From NCBI GenBank assembly GCA_030040175.1, contig JASHUF010000226.1:1-14973 (forward strand): a stretch of DNA of 14,973 nucleotides, written 5' to 3'. The notes beneath the pieces are model-generated. The model was not told the origin of the DNA. It searched no databases and was given only the letters and a program-made list of their open reading frames with translations. The position numbers and the translations under genes were made by a program. Source of the stretch: Acidobacteriaceae bacterium. GTDB taxonomy: Bacteria > Acidobacteriota > Terriglobia > Terriglobales > Acidobacteriaceae. Positions 6,105 through 12,509 of this stretch are shown one piece after another (the stretch's first letter is position 1; the number at the start of each line of letters is the position of its first letter).

Positions 6105-6405
6105 TCTGCCAGGAAACACGAAACTGGGTGCCCCCGGTCTCGCTTTTGAGACCGGGGAAAGCACGAACTCAGCTTTGAAAGGGCAAGACTTGAGTCGTGC
6201 CGTAAGGCGGCCAAGAAAATTGAACGCGGGCTTGAGCCCGCACCGCGCACAAATCCGGTTGCCCCATCCTTTTCGCGCAATGCGAAAAGGGTGGGAGACG
6301 CGGAGAGAGCAGGGGCCTTCAGGCCCCTGAAGGAGAGGCCAAAATCCATTCCGGGCTTGAGCCCCGGAAACTCGCCGCGCGAATCAAGTCTATCGAGGAG
6401 AACGA
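6105..6405. other. sufB-sufC intergenic region filled by hairpin repeats
   Basis: There is no gene in this gap. Nearly all of it (6126-6370) is hairpin repeats, listed separately. Only the last 35 bases look like ordinary leader, ending in the strong sufC ribosome binding site GAGGAG (6395-6400). No promoter with both boxes is evident, so sufC is probably read through from sufB. Confidence 0.7.
6126..6370. repeat. Hairpin repeat cluster 1 (inside the SUF operon)
   Basis: Six hairpins lie in tandem. (a) CCCCGGTCTC 6132-6141 with GAGACCGGGG 6148-6157. (b) GGCA-A-GACT with AGTC-G-TGCC, 6182-6201. (c) GCGGGCT with AGCCCGC, 6226-6241. (d) CCCATCCTTTTCGC 6263-6276 with GCGAAAAGGGTGGG 6282-6295, one G-T wobble. 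(e) CAGGGGCC 6310-6317 with GGCCCCTG 6322-6329. (f) TTCCGGG 6349-6355 with CCCGGAA 6363-6369. Modules GGGTGCCCC, AAAGCACGAA, (b), (c) and (f) recur in the same order and near-equal spacing at 10375-10543, and (d) recurs at 268-308. This marks a dispersed, modular REP-like family. Confidence 0.85.
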
Positions 6406-7182
6406 ATGACTTTGCTTCAAATCCGCAACCTCCACGCCCGCGTCGGCGGCCACGAGATTCTCAAGGGCATTGACCTTACCGTGAACGCCGGTGAGGTGCA
6501 CTCCATCATGGGCCCCAACGGCTCCGGCAAAAGCACGCTCGCCCAGGTGCTCGCGCGCCGCGAGGCCTTCGAAGTCACCGGGGGCGAAGTCCTCTTCCAC
6601 GGCAAAGACCTGCTTGCCATGAAGCCCGAGGAAGCCGCCTGCGAAGGCCTGTTCATGGCCTTCCAGTACCCGGTCGAAATCCCCGGCATCGGCAACGCCT
6701 ACTTCGTGCGCACCGCCCTCAACGCCGTCCGCAAGTATCACGGCCTCGACGAGCTCGACGCCATGGACTTCCTGCCCCTCTACCGCGAAAAAATGCGCCT
6801 CCTCGACATGGACGAGCAGTTCATGAACCGCTCCGTCAACGAGGGCTTCTCCGGCGGCGAAAAAAAGCGCAATGAAATTCTGCAGATGGCCATGCTCGAG
6901 CCCTCGCTCGCCATCCTCGACGAAACCGACTCCGGCCTCGACATCGACGCCCTTCGCATCGTCGCCCAGGGCGTCAACGTCATGCGCTCGCCCCAACGCG
7001 CCATGATCGTCGTCACCCACTACCAGCGCCTGCTCAACTACATCGCACCCGACTTCGTGCACGTCCTCGTCGACGGGCGCATCCTTCGCTCCGGCGGCCC
7101 CGATCTCGCCCTTGAGCTCGAGGAAAAGGGATATGGCTGGATCGAGACCGAGGCCGGGCAAGTCGCGCCCGCCTCCGCCTGA
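6406..7182 (+). CDS. sufC: Fe-S assembly ATPase SufC
   Basis: A 258-residue ABC-type ATPase, the soluble motor subunit of SufBC2D; its dimerisation drives the change in SufB-SufD that lets the cluster form. The Walker A motif GPNGSGKST is at 36-44, the signature SGGEKKR at 149-155, Walker B LAILDE at 168-173 with Asp172 and Glu173, the D-loop SGLD at 176-179 and the switch histidine His205 in VVTH. The segment FSGGEKKRNEILQ and the phrase LDETDSGLD are diagnostic for SufC among ABC ATPases. GAGGAG lies five bases before the ATG. The strong ribosome binding site after a long repeat-bearing gap could set SufC output separately from SufB. The sufD ribosome binding site overlaps the sufC stop. 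Confidence 0.97.
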   Translation: MTLLQIRNLHARVGGHEILKGIDLTVNAGEVHSIMGPNGSGKSTLAQVLARREAFEVTGGEVLFHGKDLLAMKPEEAACEGLFMAFQYPVEIPGIGNAYFVRTALNAVRKYHGLDELDAMDFLPLYREKMRLLDMDEQFMNRSVNEGFSGGEKKRNEILQMAMLEPSLAILDETDSGLDIDALRIVAQGVNVMRSPQRAMIVVTHYQRLLNYIAPDFVHVLVDGRILRSGGPDLALELEEKGYGWIETEAGQVAPASA

Positions 7183-7194
7183 AGGAGCTCTCGG

Positions 7195-8628
7195 ATGGCG
7201 GTCCAGACGGCACAACTCGAAAGCTATCTCGAATGCTTCACTGACTTCGTCTGCGCCACGGCGTCCGCAACTCCGGATTGGCTGCACACCCTGCGCGAAG
7301 AGGCCTTCGCCCGCTTCTGCGATGTCGGCTTTCCTACCACGCGCGACGAGGACTGGCGCTTCACCAGCCTCGCCGCCCTCGCACGCACGCCTTTCCGTCT
7401 CGCCCGCGAAGGCGCCGCTTCGCTCGCCCCTTCCGATCTTGCCCCCTGGCAGATGGAAAACGCGCTGGCGCGCCTCGTCTTCGTCGATGGTCTCTTCGCG
7501 TCCGCACTCTCCACCATGGGCAAATTGCCCAAGGGCGTAACAGTCGACAGCCTGGCAAGCGAGGTCGCCCGCCAAAACGCCGCAAATGGGTCCGGGACCG
7601 TCGCCGGGCACCTCGGCCGCTATCTCGATACTGTGCGCGATCCTTTCTCTGCCCTGAACACGGCCTTCCTCGAGGACGGCGCCTACATCCATGTTCCGCG
7701 CGGCATTGCTCTCGTGCAGCCCATCCATCTGCTCTTCGTCTCCACCGCCGGCTCCGATTCCGCGCCCTCCCCCACACCCTCGATGACCCACCCGCGCAAC
7801 CTCATCGTCGTCGAGGAAGAAGCCCAGGCTACGGTCGTTGAAGACTACGTCTCCTTGGGCGCCGAGATCCCCGCCTTTTCCAATGCCGTCACCGAGCTCG
7901 TCGCCCGCGGCAACTCCACTGTCGTCCACATTCTCGTCGAGCGCGAGCACCTCAAGAGCTTCAACTTCTCCACTCTGCGCATCGAGCAGGGCCGCAGCGC
8001 CAACGTCGCCTCGCACTCGCTTCTGGCCGGCGGCGCGCTGGTGCGCAACAACGTCCATCCCGTCCTCGCCGGCGAGGGCGCCGAGTGCCTCATCAACGGC
8101 CTCTTCATCGGTTCCGGCCGCCAGCACCTCGACAACTACATGCTCGTCGAGCATGCCAGCCCGCACTGCGCCAGCCGCCAGTTTTACAATGGCATCCTCG
8201 ACCAGCGCGCGCACGGCGTCTTCCACGGCCGCATCATCGTGCACAAGGACGCGCAGAAGACTGACGCCAAGCAGACCAACCGCAATCTCCTCCTCACCGA
8301 CGACGCCCAGATCGACACCAAGCCGCAGCTCGAGATCTACGCCGACGACGTCAAGTGCACCCACGGCGCCACCATCGGCCAGATTGAAGACAACGCCCTC
8401 TTTTATCTCCGCGCCCGCGGCATCGGCGAAATCGAAGCCCGCCGCCTGCTCCTCGAGGCCTTTGCCGGCGAGTGTCTTGGCCGCATCAAGCCCGGCGCGG
8501 CCCACGACTACGCCCACAGCGTCGTCGAAGCGCGGCTGGTCTCGCTCGCCGCACCGGCTCCCGCGTCCAGCCTCACCGCGGAGTCTCCTGAACGGAATCT
8601 TGACAGCCATTGGGAGGAGGTCGGATGA
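7195..8628 (+). CDS. sufD: Fe-S cluster assembly protein SufD
   Basis: A 477-residue SufD, the SufB paralogue that pairs with SufB in the SufBC2D scaffold. The N-terminal part is variable and helical, including FPTTRDEDWRFTSLAAL (about 44-60), a typical SufD feature. The C-terminal beta-helix core has RQFYNGILDQRAHGVFHGRIIVHKDAQKTDAKQTNRNLLL and then EIYADDVKCTHGATIG. His390 corresponds to E. coli SufD His360, a residue implicated in cluster formation at the SufB-SufD interface. AAGGAG at 7182-7187 overlaps the sufC stop and lies seven bases before the ATG. The stop overlaps the sufS start as ATGA, which implies coupled translation. An Ala/Pro-rich segment near 8545-8575 is followed by the tail SPERNLDSHWEEVG. 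Confidence 0.96.
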   Translation: MAVQTAQLESYLECFTDFVCATASATPDWLHTLREEAFARFCDVGFPTTRDEDWRFTSLAALARTPFRLAREGAASLAPSDLAPWQMENALARLVFVDGLFASALSTMGKLPKGVTVDSLASEVARQNAANGSGTVAGHLGRYLDTVRDPFSALNTAFLEDGAYIHVPRGIALVQPIHLLFVSTAGSDSAPSPTPSMTHPRNLIVVEEEAQATVVEDYVSLGAEIPAFSNAVTELVARGNSTVVHILVEREHLKSFNFSTLRIEQGRSANVASHSLLAGGALVRNNVHPVLAGEGAECLINGLFIGSGRQHLDNYMLVEHASPHCASRQFYNGILDQRAHGVFHGRIIVHKDAQKTDAKQTNRNLLLTDDAQIDTKPQLEIYADDVKCTHGATIGQIEDNALFYLRARGIGEIEARRLLLEAFAGECLGRIKPGAAHDYAHSVVEARLVSLAAPAPASSLTAESPERNLDSHWEEVG

Positions 8629-9905
8629 GCGTCCCTGTCGCCATTCCCCGCCGTCAGACGGAAATCGAATCCATCGGCCCCATCTCCGGTTTCGACGTTG
8701 AAAAACTCCGCGCCGAGTTTCCCATCCTGCGCGAGCGCATCCACGGCCGGCCCCTCGTCTATCTCGACAACGCTGCCACGTCGCAAAAGCCTGACGCCGT
8801 GATCGACGCCATCTCCAATTACTATCGCCACACCAACGCCAACATCCATCGCGGCGTGCATCTGCTCTCGCAGCGCGCCACGGAAGAGTACGAAGCTGCG
8901 CGCGCAGCCATCCAGGTCTTCCTGAACGCCGCTGACCCGCGCGAGATCGTCTTCGTCCGCGGCGCTACGGAGGCTATCAACCTCGTCGCGCAATCCTACG
9001 GCCGCACCCACGTGCGCTCCGGCGATGAAGTCCTCATCACCGCCATGGAGCACCACTCCAACATCGTTCCCTGGCAGCTTCTCTGCGAAGAAAAAGGCGC
9101 AGCCCTGCGCGTAGCGCCTATCAATGACGCAGGCGAGCTCATCGTGGAAGAATTCGACAAGCTCCTCGGCCCGCGCGTCAAAATCGTCGCCCTCGCCCAC
9201 GTTTCCAACGCCCTCGGCACCATCAACCCCATCAGGGAGATCGTGCGCAAGGCCCATGCCTTCGGCATTCCCGTCCTCATCGACGGCGCCCAGGCCGCGC
9301 CCCATCTGCCCATCGACGTCGAGGACCTCGACTGCGACTTCTACGCCTTCTCCGCACACAAGGTCTACGGCCCCACCGGCATCGGCGTGCTCTACGGCAA
9401 GGCCGCGCTCCTTGAAGCCATGCCCCCCTACCAGGGCGGAGGCGACATGATCAGCTCCGTCACCTTCGAGAAGACGCTTTACAACAAGATCCCGCACAAG
9501 TTCGAAGCCGGCACGCCCGATATCGCCGGCGTCATCGGCCTGGGCGCCGCCATCGCCTGGGTCTCGAACCTCGGCATCCGCTCCATCGGCGCCCACGAGC
9601 ACGCTCTGCTCGAGTACGCCACGCGCGTCGTCGGCGCCATCCCCGGCGTGCGCCTCATCGGCACTGCGCGCCAGAAAGCGGGCGCGCTTTCCTTCCTCCT
9701 CGAAGACATCCATCCCCACGACATCGGCACCATCCTCGATCAGGAAGGAATCGCCGTACGCACCGGCCACCACTGCGCCCAGCCGGTCATGGAGCGCTAC
9801 AACATTCCCGCCACCGTGCGCGCCTCCTTCGCCGCCTACAATACTCTTGAAGAGATCGACGCCCTTGCGCGCGGCCTCAAAAAAGTACGGGAGGTCCTGG
9901 GCTGA
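8625..9905 (+). CDS. sufS: Cysteine desulfurase SufS
   Basis: A 426-residue, PLP-dependent group II cysteine desulfurase. It removes sulfur from L-cysteine, giving alanine and an enzyme persulfide that feeds SufU. The N-terminal YLDNAATSQKP motif, the PLP lysine Lys246 in FSAHKVYGPTGIG, and the active-site Cys384 in RTGHHCAQPVMERY are all present. The sequence RTGHHCAQP is characteristic of SufS as opposed to IscS. ATG at 8625, in an ATGA overlap with the sufD stop and with GGAGG four bases upstream, is preferred over a TTG at 8610. The gene ends TGATG, sharing one base with the sufU start. The pairing with sufU rather than sufE is the Gram-positive-type arrangement, also found in other phyla. 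Confidence 0.97.
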   Translation: MSVPVAIPRRQTEIESIGPISGFDVEKLRAEFPILRERIHGRPLVYLDNAATSQKPDAVIDAISNYYRHTNANIHRGVHLLSQRATEEYEAARAAIQVFLNAADPREIVFVRGATEAINLVAQSYGRTHVRSGDEVLITAMEHHSNIVPWQLLCEEKGAALRVAPINDAGELIVEEFDKLLGPRVKIVALAHVSNALGTINPIREIVRKAHAFGIPVLIDGAQAAPHLPIDVEDLDCDFYAFSAHKVYGPTGIGVLYGKAALLEAMPPYQGGGDMISSVTFEKTLYNKIPHKFEAGTPDIAGVIGLGAAIAWVSNLGIRSIGAHEHALLEYATRVVGAIPGVRLIGTARQKAGALSFLLEDIHPHDIGTILDQEGIAVRTGHHCAQPVMERYNIPATVRASFAAYNTLEEIDALARGLKKVREVLG

Positions 9906-10354
9906 TGGCCGACCTGCGTGACATGTATCAGGAGGTCATCCTCGAGCACGCCAAGTCTCCGCGCAACTACCGCACGCTGGCTGCGCCTGCGCGCAAGGCC
10001 GAAGGCTTCAACCCCCTCTGCGGCGACCGCTGCACCATTTTTCTCGCCATGCAGGGCGACGTGATCGCGGACATCGCCTTTCAGGGCAACGGCTGCGCCA
10101 TCTCCCGCGCCTCGGCCTCCATGCTCACGCAGAGCCTCAAAGGAAAAACCAAAGCCGAGGCGGAAAAGATATTCAACAATTTTCACCGCATGGTCACCGG
10201 CCAGAGCCCTAACGGCGACCGCGCCTCGCTGGGCAAGCTCGAGGTCTTTGCCGGCGTCTCAGAGTTCCCCGCGCGCGTGAAATGCGCCACGCTGGCCTGG
10301 CACACCTTTGAGGCCGCGCTGCACGGCGATCAGGAACCCGTCACCACGGAGTGA
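9905..10354 (+). CDS. sufU: Zn-dependent sulfurtransferase/scaffold SufU
   Basis: A 149-residue SufU. In Bacillus subtilis SufU is a zinc protein that accepts persulfide sulfur from SufS and passes it to the SufBCD complex. The zinc ligands are conserved: Cys39 and Asp41 in NPLCGD, Cys64 in GNGCAIS and Cys127 in VKCATLAWHT. The length and the insertion between the second and third cysteines distinguish SufU from IscU. The family start MADLRDMYQEVILEHAKSPRNY is complete. The ATG shares its first base with the sufS TGA, with GGGAGG upstream inside sufS. No sufE or iscU occurs in the window, so SufU is the expected sulfur relay here. Confidence 0.95.
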   Translation: MADLRDMYQEVILEHAKSPRNYRTLAAPARKAEGFNPLCGDRCTIFLAMQGDVIADIAFQGNGCAISRASASMLTQSLKGKTKAEAEKIFNNFHRMVTGQSPNGDRASLGKLEVFAGVSEFPARVKCATLAWHTFEAALHGDQEPVTTE

Positions 10355-10374
10355 TTCGTGCGGCCACGAAATCC

Positions 10375-10543
10375 GGGTGCCCCATCCCAAACGCGTACTT
10401 TGGGTTTTGGGTGGGAAAGCACGAATCGAGTCTTGTGTCAGGGCACGGCTTCAGCCGTGCCGCAACGCGGACCAAAAAATGACCGCGGGCTTTAGCCCGC
10501 AAAAGGCGCACATAAAATCAATCCACGGGCTTCAACCCCGAAA
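10375..10543. repeat. Hairpin repeat cluster 2 (sufU-sufT gap)
   Basis: This cluster fills most of the 199-base gap between sufU and sufT. Modules shared in order with cluster 1 are GGGTGCCCC (10375-10383), a stem CCCATCCCAAA (10381-10391) with TTTGGG plus TGGG, AAAGCACGAA (10416-10425), GGCACGGCT with AGCCGTGCC (10442-10461, perfect 9-bp stem), GCGGGCT with AGCCCGC (10485-10500) and the CGGGCTTCAACCCCG unit (10526-10540). From AAAGCACGAA to the next stem is 25 bases here and 23 in cluster 1; from that stem to GCGGGC is 44 here and 45 there. Stem sequences vary with compensating changes, as expected when structure is kept. Confidence 0.85.
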
Positions 10544-10553
10544 GACAGATCTC

Positions 10554-11132
10554 ATGGCCGACTCCATCCACCTCACCCGCGACTGCACCGTCATCGCCGT
10601 TCCCAGCGGCCGCCGCGAGATCCTCCCCAAGGGTACGGCCCTGCGCATCGTCCAGCAGCGCGGCGGCGCCTTCACCGTCTCCAACGAGATCCATGCCATC
10701 TTCCGCATCGCTCCCGAAGACGCCGACGCTCTCGGCCTGGCAGCGCAAGCCGATGCCCCAGTTCAAAACCAGGAATTAACTGAATCCCTCGTCTGGGACG
10801 CGCTCAAGACCGTCTACGATCCCGAGCTCCCCGTCAATATCGTCGAGCTCGGCCTCGTCTACTCCGTCGCCATCGCGCCCACACCCGCCGGCAACGCCAT
10901 CCAGGTCCGCATGGCCATGACGTCGCCCGGCTGCGGCATGAGCAACGTCCTCAAATCCGACGTCGAATCGAGACTCCTCCGCCTGCCCCAGGTTGCCGAG
11001 GCCCGCGTCGAAGTCGTCTTCGACCCTCCCTGGAACCCGAGCCGCATGTCGGAATCCGCGCGCCTCCAACTCGGTATGGACTCCGGCCCCGGTCCCGGAT
11101 TCGTCCGGATCGGCGGCGCACCCCGTTTCTGA
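10554..11132 (+). CDS. sufT: Fe-S assembly protein SufT (long form, DUF59/MIP18)
   Basis: A 192-residue protein of the long SufT type (I recall this as TIGR03406). The N-terminal extension MADSIHLTRDCTVIAVPSGRREILPKGT (1-28) is typical of that form. A DUF59/MIP18 domain follows, with DPELPVNIVELGLVY (89-103), SPGCGMSNVLKSDVE (124-138, conserved Cys127) and a C-terminal FDPPWNPSRMSESARLQLG. DUF59 proteins act in Fe-S protein maturation and cluster carriage. The frame extends back to 10308, but that would overlap sufU and the repeats, so ATG at 10554 is chosen. No good ribosome binding site precedes it (AAAGACAGATCTC), and repeat cluster 2 ends only 10 bases upstream, so its translation may be weak. 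Confidence 0.92.
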   Translation: MADSIHLTRDCTVIAVPSGRREILPKGTALRIVQQRGGAFTVSNEIHAIFRIAPEDADALGLAAQADAPVQNQELTESLVWDALKTVYDPELPVNIVELGLVYSVAIAPTPAGNAIQVRMAMTSPGCGMSNVLKSDVESRLLRLPQVAEARVEVVFDPPWNPSRMSESARLQLGMDSGPGPGFVRIGGAPRF

Positions 11133-11139
11133 AGGCAGA

Positions 11140-11856
11140 ATGGCCATGCCCCTCAGGAGCCACGTCCTTTTCGACGACCGCAGAGACGCAGGCCGCAAGC
11201 TGGCCCAGGCTCTCCTCGAGCTCCCTCCTTCGCCGGAAAGCGTCGTCCTCGCCCTGCCCCGCGGTGGCGTACCCGTCGCGGATGAAGTCGCGGCCGCGCT
11301 CGGTCTTCCTCTCGATATTCTTGCCGTGCGCAAGCTCGGCGCGCCCGGTCAGGAGGAGCTCGCCCTTGGCGCCATCGCCATCGGCGGCGCGCTCGCCTTC
11401 AATGCCCGCGTGATCCGTGAACTGTGCGTCTCGGAAGAATCGCTGCGCGCCCTCGCCCGCGAAGAGCAGGCGCATCTCGAAGAAGACGAGCGCATCTACC
11501 GCAACGGCCTTCCGCCCCTCGATCTCACCGGTCGCCCCGTCCTTCTTGTCGACGACGGCCTCGCCACCGGCGCCACCATGCGCGCCGCCGCGCGCGCCGT
11601 CCGCCCCCGCGCCCGTGACGTGGTCATTGCCGTTCCTGTCGCCGCCCCTTCCACCTGCCGCGCCCTCCTCACCGAAGCCGATCGCGTGATCGCCTGCGCC
11701 CAGCCCCAGCCCTTTGAGGCCGTGAGCCGGTTCTATCGCAACTTCGATCCCACCACCAGCGGCGAAGTCGTTGCCCTCCTCGCGCAGGCTCGCCTCAGCC
11801 GCCCGGGCGTTCCCGGCTTCCTCGCCTCGACGCATCCCCGATCGCTTCCCGCCTGA
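11140..11856 (+). CDS. Phosphoribosyltransferase-like protein
   Basis: A 238-residue protein of the predicted phosphoribosyltransferase family (COG1926 type). The type I PRTase fold is shown by LALPRGGVPVADEVAAALGLPLDILAVRKLGAPG (residues about 37-71) and the PRPP-binding loop VLLVDDGLATGATM (134-147, with Asp138-Asp139 and Thr143-Gly144-Ala145-Thr146). The substrate is not known for this family, and many such proteins lack a purine or pyrimidine specificity loop. It starts 7 bases after the sufT stop with AAGG just upstream, so it is probably co-transcribed with the SUF genes. A second ATG two codons in (11146) is also possible. Why a PRTase follows sufT is unexplained; it may simply be carried on read-through. 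Confidence 0.85.
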   Translation: MAMPLRSHVLFDDRRDAGRKLAQALLELPPSPESVVLALPRGGVPVADEVAAALGLPLDILAVRKLGAPGQEELALGAIAIGGALAFNARVIRELCVSEESLRALAREEQAHLEEDERIYRNGLPPLDLTGRPVLLVDDGLATGATMRAAARAVRPRARDVVIAVPVAAPSTCRALLTEADRVIACAQPQPFEAVSRFYRNFDPTTSGEVVALLAQARLSRPGVPGFLASTHPRSLPA

Positions 11857-11956
11857 GCGCTGCCCCCGGTCGCCGGAAATCCCCCGCATCCCCGGGAATG
11901 TCAACAGATTGTCACACTCCCTCCGCGGCGTTGCGCTTTCACGGGAAAGGAGTAAG

Positions 11957-12259
11957 ATGGGTACGTTTTCCCGGCCCGCGGCCCGCAGGCGCGCCGTCCA
12001 GCGCTCTGAGACGGAACTGGAAGGTTTCCGGCTCTGTCCTCTTGCCGGCGCGGCGATGCCGTTGGCGGAGGAAAATGCTTGCCCGCGGATGCGCGATTTG
12101 CGACAATTGCCCACTGGTCTTTCCGCATTTTTAGGGCTTCCGCGCTGCCGGCGCAAAAGCAACGAACAAGGCTCAAGCTGCAACGAAAGCATTAGCTTTG
12201 GAGTACGAATTCTGGCCATTACAGCGGTTTCGGTGTTGCTGAATGCCGAAGGCGCGTAA
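11957..12259 (+). CDS. Possible small protein, low confidence
   Basis: A 100-codon frame starting MGTFSRPAARRRAVQRSETELEG and ending with a hydrophobic stretch GVRILAITAVSVLLNAEGA. It is supported mainly by a good ribosome binding site, AAGGAG (11947-11952), four bases before the ATG. It has four isolated cysteines (in FRLCPLAG, NACPRM, PRCRRK and SSCNES) and matches no family I know. Its third-position base use is less G/C-biased than the surrounding genes, and an overlapping frame is also open, which weakens the case. The stop lies 5 bases before a large inverted repeat that could serve as its 3' end. It may equally be a non-coding RNA. Confidence 0.25.
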   Translation: MGTFSRPAARRRAVQRSETELEGFRLCPLAGAAMPLAEENACPRMRDLRQLPTGLSAFLGLPRCRRKSNEQGSSCNESISFGVRILAITAVSVLLNAEGA

Positions 12260-12264
12260 GTTAG

Positions 12265-12334
12265 GCGGCTTTTTCCTCAAGACCTGGGCCCCCGGCAAGT
12301 GAATTCTGCTTGCCGGGGTGGAAGAAAAAGCCGC
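12265..12334. repeat. Large nested inverted repeat
   Basis: The outer arms GCGGCTTTTTC (12265-12275) and GAAAAAGCCGC (12324-12334) are perfect 11-base complements. Inside them CCCCGGCAAG (12290-12299) and CTTGCCGGGG (12309-12318) are perfect 10-base complements, with unpaired segments of 14 and 5 bases between the two stems. The plus-strand transcript would form a two-part hairpin. The outer 3' arm is followed by CTCTGCACC, so no U-tract is present. It could be a structured leader element, a 3' end processing stem or a small transposon remnant. Confidence 0.7.
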
Positions 12335-12360
12335 TCTGCACCATGCGGGAAAAAGTTACG

Positions 12361-12390
12361 TTAACTTTGAAACCGCTCTAGTAGTAAGAT
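12361..12390 (+). promoter_or_regulatory. Possible promoter of the secreted-protein gene, with palindrome
   Basis: TTAACT (12361-12366) and TAAGAT (12385-12390) are 18 bases apart, each matching the sigma70 consensus at four positions. A palindrome AAAGTTA-CGT-TAACTTT (12352-12368) covers the -35 box and would suit a dimeric regulator. The leader to the ATG would be about 113 bases. The call is weak because neither box is strong. Confidence 0.35.
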
Positions 12391-12509
12391 TCACCACGCG
12401 ATGCGTCCCTTGTCCGCCTGGGAACTTCTCCCACTTGGGCTCCGCATCCCGCATTTGTTCACTCTTTGATCTACGCAGCTCGTGAGCTGTGCTTCAAGGG
12501 GCATTCGCA

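Larger units (their letters stand above)
11857..12509. other. Long intergenic region with structured elements
   Basis: This 653-base gap has no confident gene. It contains a low-confidence 100-codon frame (11957-12259), a 19-codon frame at 12075-12134 that reads MLARGCAICDNCPLVFPHF, a large nested inverted repeat (12265-12334), a 17-base palindrome (12352-12368) overlapping a weak promoter, and AGCTCGTGAGCT near 12477-12488. No T-run terminator follows the phosphoribosyltransferase gene. I looked for tRNA, tmRNA, SRP and RNase P hallmarks and saw none. Confidence 0.55.

Noticed and set aside
5088..6164. Minus-strand open frame opposite sufB
   Set aside because: Antisense of a certain gene with the same low-complexity composition. 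Similar shadows at 8508-9773, 10951-12219 and 13824-14972 were rejected for the same reason.
6126..6370. CRISPR array
   Set aside because: The repeats are palindromic modules of different sequence and irregular spacing. There are no identical direct repeats with unique spacers, and no cas genes.
6319..8610. 763-residue minus-strand open frame opposite sufC and sufD
   Set aside because: It is the antisense shadow of two certain genes. The long open length comes from G/C-rich third positions, and the translation is low-complexity Ala/Gly/Asp/Glu/Val text without domains.
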